In this document: positions 6,771-9,489 of the stretch, one piece after another | Position numbering within the stretch: the first letter of the stretch is position 1 | Layout: every line of letters starts with the position of its first letter | Assembly (NCBI GenBank): GCA_937922175.1 | Contig: CAKZUU010000123.1 | Location: 1-9,489, forward strand | DNA length: 9,489 bases | Origin: an uncultured Gemmataceae bacterium | Lineage (GTDB): Bacteria > Planctomycetota > Planctomycetia > Gemmatales > Gemmataceae | Direction of reading: 5' to 3' | The notes under the pieces: model-generated | The model's input: only the letters and a program-made list of their open reading frames with translations | The model's database searches: none | Told to the model about the DNA's origin: nothing | Made by a program: the position numbers and the translations under genes

Positions 6771-6933
6771 TCCCCCTTGGGAGAGACAACTTTCCGTGGT
6801 GGGGGAATCAATCCATGAGCTTGACCCGTTCCGAGGGGGGAACGGTTAAAGCCGCCGAGCGAAACGAAGGGACGGACGGGACCCAGAAGTTAGCTTGGTA
6901 ACCGGGGGTTGGCAGCGGCCCCCGGTTTTTTTT
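6771..6933 (+). ncRNA. Putative structured small RNA of about 160 nt, family unknown
   Basis: No convincing frame exists here, but folding potential is high. Hairpin 1: TCCCCC (6771-6776) with GGGGGA (6801-6806), containing an inner stem 6780-6785/6790-6795 capped by ACAA. Hairpin 2: 6819-6832 with 6839-6852, 14 positions with two mismatches and an uninterrupted 7-bp top CCGTTCC/GGAACGG. Then comes a purine-rich single-stranded stretch (6853-6880), and the element ends in an intrinsic terminator at 6901-6933. The next gene runs on the other strand, so this cannot be its leader. It sits about 150 bases past the DUF2203 stop, with its own promoter candidate. A long 3' UTR of DUF2203 is the main alternative. 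It lacks SRP RNA, tmRNA and RNase P RNA signatures, and I could not fit it to 6S RNA because its ends do not pair into one long hairpin. Confidence 0.5.
6901..6933 (+). terminator. Intrinsic (Rho-independent) terminator
   Basis: ACCGGGGG (6901-6908) pairs perfectly with CCCCCGGT (6919-6926) around a 10-base loop. Eight consecutive T follow (6926-6933). This is a textbook terminator for rightward transcription, ending the putative small RNA or a long DUF2203 transcript 13 bases before the stop of the opposing LOG gene. On the minus strand no T-run follows the stem, so it should act mainly on the plus strand. Confidence 0.88.
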
Positions 6934-6946
6934 GTGATTTGCAGTT

Positions 6947-7990
6947 TCACGCCTCAGCATTGAGCACGTCGATCAGTTGTCGGAGCCGACCGTGGCTTTT
7001 TCGGTCGAACCAGAAGCGCAGCCGCGGAAGGTCGTTCAACGCCGGCTCGTTGGCTTCCAAGGACAGAGGCCCGCTGACCGAGATAACGCCTCGCTCGATG
7101 ATGTCGGCGAAATCTCGATTCAGTCGCGCCAGGAGAGAGGCTGACGGTTCTCGCCGCAGGCGAAGCACCAATTCGCCTTTGACGTACCGCATGCTGTGAT
7201 AGACGCGGTAGAACGAGGTGACTCTCTCGACAGCATCTTCGACGGATTCCGTGATGAAGTACAAGGAACGGTCGGCGGGGGAGATCAGGCCGCGCTTGTC
7301 CAGGCAATCGCGGATGAATTCGTCCCAGCGTTTCCAGTAATCGCCGCCGGGTTCGTCGACCATGACGATGGGGAAGATGTGGGATTTGCCCGTCTGCACC
7401 AAGGTGAGGACTTCAAAACCTTCGTCGAGGGTGCCGAAACCGCCGGGGAACAGCGCGATACCGTCACATTCTTTGACGAAGAGCAACTTTCGGGTGAAGA
7501 AGTATTTCAAGTGCATCAACTTGGTATCGCCGCTGATGATCGGGTTGGCGGCCTGCTCAAAAGGGAGCATGATGTTGATGCCGATGCTGTTCTCGCGACC
7601 GGCTCCGACGTGGCCGGCCTCCATGATGCCGGCGGCCGCCCCCGTGATGACCATGTAACCTGCCTCGGCCATCCGCCGACCAAATTCAACCGCTTGTTGG
7701 TACGAGGGATGACTGGACGGCAAGCGAGCGGAACCAAAGACCGTCACCTTGCGTTGGTTTCGGAGCGCGGAAAAAACTTTGAAACTGTACCGCAACTCGC
7801 GCAGAGCCGTGCTGAGCAACTTGACATCGCCGCGGGACGCCTGATCGCGGGCCAACTTGTCAGCGGTTTCCTTGATTTGCTGCACCAATTCCTCGATGCC
7901 GACCGGCGACCGGGGCTCCTCCTGGTGAAGGTCGGTATCGTGAATCTGTTCAAACGATCCGTTTCCATCCCGGAATGTTGGGGACATCAT
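6947..7990 (-). CDS. LOG / TIGR00730 family Rossmann-fold protein with extra N- and C-terminal regions
   Basis: 347 residues. The central Rossmann domain (about 82-260) carries the LOG hallmarks: TVFGSARLP, YMVITGAAAGIMEAGHVGAG, FFTRKLLF (Arg167) and PGGFGTLDE (182-190, ending in Glu190). In characterised LOG proteins an Arg and the Glu of PGGxGTxxE catalyse hydrolysis of the N-glycosidic bond of nucleoside 5'-monophosphates, releasing a base (cytokinin activation, or nucleotide turnover in bacteria). The older label lysine decarboxylase is misleading. The nucleotide loop reads GAAAGIMEA rather than the usual GGGPGIMEA. A helical leader of about 80 residues and a C-terminal region of about 85 make it much longer than the minimal LOG (about 190). 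It is probably cytoplasmic, and the substrate cannot be read from sequence. The start is ATG 7990 or the adjacent ATG 7987. Lnt lies upstream on the same strand, 113 bases away. Confidence 0.9.
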   Translation of the reverse strand: MMSPTFRDGNGSFEQIHDTDLHQEEPRSPVGIEELVQQIKETADKLARDQASRGDVKLLSTALRELRYSFKVFSALRNQRKVTVFGSARLPSSHPSYQQAVEFGRRMAEAGYMVITGAAAGIMEAGHVGAGRENSIGINIMLPFEQAANPIISGDTKLMHLKYFFTRKLLFVKECDGIALFPGGFGTLDEGFEVLTLVQTGKSHIFPIVMVDEPGGDYWKRWDEFIRDCLDKRGLISPADRSLYFITESVEDAVERVTSFYRVYHSMRYVKGELVLRLRREPSASLLARLNRDFADIIERGVISVSGPLSLEANEPALNDLPRLRFWFDRKSHGRLRQLIDVLNAEA

Positions 7991-7993
7991 CGT

Positions 7994-7998
7994 CTCCT
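7994..7998 (-). promoter_or_regulatory. Ribosome-binding site of the LOG gene
   Basis: AGGAG on the minus strand lies three bases from the first ATG (7990) and six from the second (7987). The better spacing favours the second ATG, which would shorten the protein by one Met. Confidence 0.7.
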
Positions 7999-8000
7999 GA

Positions 8001-8022
8001 GACTGCCTTTGCCAAAGGAGTC
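8001..8022 (-). promoter_or_regulatory. Leader hairpin just upstream of the LOG ribosome-binding site
   Basis: On the plus strand GACT (8001-8004) pairs with AGTC (8019-8022) and CCTTT (8006-8010) with AAAGG (8014-8018). The loop is GCC and one base (8005) is bulged, giving nine base pairs. On the minus-strand transcript it ends two bases before the AGGAG site. It could tune translation or mark an Lnt-LOG processing site; either role is inference. Confidence 0.3.
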
Positions 8023-8103
8023 GCAGAAATTCTCCGCGATTACCCTTTTGATCAAACGTTATCCATGTTCATGGCACTTTTCCGAACCGACTCCTGGGCC
8101 AAC

Positions 8104-9489
8104 TCACAGAGGCGAGTTCGGAGAAGGGCGAGAGGTAATCAGAAAGAGCAGGCCACAGATCGCGCTGCAGGTCGCTGCCAAGGTATCACCCCACCAAGCG
8201 TAGCAACTGAAACGTCGCTCCAAAGGAACCTCAGCCGTGACCAGACCGGCGATTTTTTTAGATGCGCGCCAGGTGTCGGCGGGCAACGCCAAGACTCGGC
8301 CGCTGCCGTCGATCATGGCGGAGATTCCCATGTTGACTGCCCGGACCACGGCTCGTCGAGACTCGACCGCGCGGAAGCGGCAGATGGCCAGATGGAGTTC
8401 GTGCTCTTCGGTACCTTTGAACCAACCATCGTTCGACACGTTCACCAAAAAATCGACCGGCGGTCCATCGTCGTTCGCTTGAACATACCGCCGCGCCAGG
8501 ACTGGATCCGAGTCTTCATAGCAGATCAGCACACCAAAAATGTATTCGCCCTTCGCTGTCGGGAGCCGAAAACGAGTCATTTGCTCTCCCGCGCTGAGGC
8601 TATAGTCATAATCGCCATAGGGCGAGAAAAGGTTCATAAAGGGCAGGGTTTTTCGGGCAGGGATGTATTCGCCGAACACCACACGATGAATTTTGTCATA
8701 GCGCTCTCGCACTTGGCCGTCGCGCGTCACCAGAAGGGCCGAATTAAAGCGATCCAGTTGCATTCCCGGGCCATAACGCAACGTGGTCAGCCCTAACAGG
8801 ACGTTCGCCTGACTGTAGCGGGCGACATCGCCAAGCAACTCTCGCCGCGCTGGAAGGGCTTTGGGCAGCCAGAAGGGGAGATCGGTCTCCGGCGTGCCGG
8901 GAATCACGTCGAGCCAATCGTCCGCAAAGCTGGTCTCCGGCCAGATGATCAGATCTGGCCGCTCGCCCTGCGTCAAAACGCGGTCGGTCAGCTCCTTGGT
9001 AGCTTGAATCATGATTTGGGCCGCACTCGCCTCCCGTTGAGCATCCTCGGTCCGTTCATTGCGGACTTCTTGAGGTACGTTGGTTTGCAGAAGGGAGACG
9101 CGGGGGCCGGGGGTCCTGTCGTCGTTGGAGAGCCGCCATTGACCATACCCCCAACTGGCGAGCACAAGCCCCGCGACAACGGCCGTCAATCGGCCCAAGG
9201 TGAGTGGGGTGAAGGCGCGTTGCCCCACGTCCGTCAGGACTCCGTTGACGGCGGCGATGAGGAGCGACACCGCGTAGACGCCTCCCAGGTCGGCGATTTG
9301 GATGATCGGCAGCCAGTCGTGTTGGGTATGTCCGAGAAAAAACCAAGCAAAGCCCGTAAGGAAATGCGCTCGCAGATATTCAAGCGATACCCAAACGAGG
9401 GGTGCGGTCAAGGCAAGGGGAAGCGACCAGCGATTGAGCCTCCGCAGGAGAGCCAACGCCACGGGGACATACACCGCGCAATACAGAGC
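8104..9489 (-). CDS. lnt: Apolipoprotein N-acyltransferase (Lnt), N-terminus cut by the window edge
   Basis: 461 codons are visible to the right edge. The frame is still open there (ALYCAVYVPV), so the GTG at 9474 is internal and the first roughly 50-100 residues are missing. Lnt adds the third acyl chain to the N-terminal Cys of lipoproteins at the periplasmic face of the inner membrane, taking it from phospholipid. Several membrane segments come first (about LPLALTAPLVWVSLEYL, the conserved TGFAWFFLGHTQ, IADLGGVYAVSLLIAA, and VVAGLVLASWGYG). The nitrilase-like domain follows with its full triad: Glu in IIWPETSF (8935-8937), Lys in YDKIHRVVFGEY (8692-8694) and Cys in LICYEDSD (8521-8523). 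VSNDGWFKGTEE and a final membrane helix (TCSAICGLLFLI) complete the domain order. The Lys-Cys spacing (57) is near that of E. coli Lnt (52); Glu-Lys is about 13 longer. The gene implies a diderm envelope with lipoproteins. The LOG gene lies downstream on the same strand. Confidence 0.95.
   Translation of the reverse strand, partial: ALYCAVYVPVALALLRRLNRWSLPLALTAPLVWVSLEYLRAHFLTGFAWFFLGHTQHDWLPIIQIADLGGVYAVSLLIAAVNGVLTDVGQRAFTPLTLGRLTAVVAGLVLASWGYGQWRLSNDDRTPGPRVSLLQTNVPQEVRNERTEDAQREASAAQIMIQATKELTDRVLTQGERPDLIIWPETSFADDWLDVIPGTPETDLPFWLPKALPARRELLGDVARYSQANVLLGLTTLRYGPGMQLDRFNSALLVTRDGQVRERYDKIHRVVFGEYIPARKTLPFMNLFSPYGDYDYSLSAGEQMTRFRLPTAKGEYIFGVLICYEDSDPVLARRYVQANDDGPPVDFLVNVSNDGWFKGTEEHELHLAICRFRAVESRRAVVRAVNMGISAMIDGSGRVLALPADTWRASKKIAGLVTAEVPLERRFSCYAWWGDTLAATCSAICGLLFLITSRPSPNSPL

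Noticed and set aside
6771..6933. Known RNA classes (6S, SRP, tmRNA, RNase P, hammerhead ribozyme, riboswitch)
   Set aside because: I found no SRP GNAR-type apical loop, tmRNA acceptor or T-arm, RNase P conserved cores or hammerhead core. The ends do not pair into a 6S-like rod, and no downstream gene on the same strand could be controlled by a riboswitch.
7196..8203. 335-codon plus-strand open frame opposite the LOG gene
   Set aside because: It is the antisense shadow of an intact, motif-bearing gene. Its translation is rich in Asp/Gly/Val with no recognisable domain, and it runs past the LOG start into the Lnt gene.
1..9489. Defence island, mobile element or CRISPR
   Set aside because: There is no transposase, integrase, toxin-antitoxin, nuclease, spaced repeat or terminal inverted repeat, and composition looks even across the window.

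Overview
This is a GC-rich (roughly 60% by eye) bacterial chromosomal window with six well-supported protein genes, the 3' end of a seventh, and one probable small-RNA gene. A planctomycete (Pirellulales-like) host fits best. The indications are a NagB deaminase fused to a PIG-L/LmbE deacetylase (known from Planctomycetes and Bacteroidetes), a DUF2203 protein, a degenerate esterase-like protein resembling ones I recall from planctomycetes, and an Lnt gene, which implies a diderm envelope with triacylated lipoproteins. This assignment is inference from gene content, not from a marker gene.

Layout. 1-259 (+): C-terminal end of a secreted-type alpha/beta hydrolase. 313-1527 (+): exported M19 membrane-dipeptidase family protein with an intact zinc site. 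1596-2315 (-): convergent to it, an alpha/beta-hydrolase-fold protein whose nucleophile and acid positions are Trp and Asn, so probably a pseudo-enzyme. 2316-2730: a 415-base divergent intergenic region holding two adjacent perfect inverted repeats. 2731-3882 (+): cystathionine gamma-synthase/gamma-lyase family PLP enzyme. 4028-5887 (+): NagB-PIG-L fusion, followed directly by a strong hairpin. 6141-6620 (+): DUF2203 protein. 6621-6946: non-coding, with a promoter-like stretch overlapped by a perfect 14-bp palindrome, a chain of hairpins and a textbook intrinsic terminator, read here as a small RNA of about 160 nt. 6947-7990 (-): LOG/TIGR00730 family protein. 8104-9489 (-): apolipoprotein N-acyltransferase, running off the right edge.

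How the genes relate. Most look like ordinary housekeeping genes. The hydrolase fragment and dipeptidase share a strand and may be co-transcribed; both would act on extracytoplasmic substrates. The PLP enzyme and NagB-PIG-L gene are also on one strand, but I see no pathway link that must connect them. Lnt and the LOG protein could share a transcript with 113 bases between them. No CRISPR array, tRNA, rRNA, transposon or integrase was seen. I do not see a defence or otherwise exotic multi-gene system. The least explained elements are the putative small RNA with its palindromic promoter and the catalytically degenerate hydrolase.
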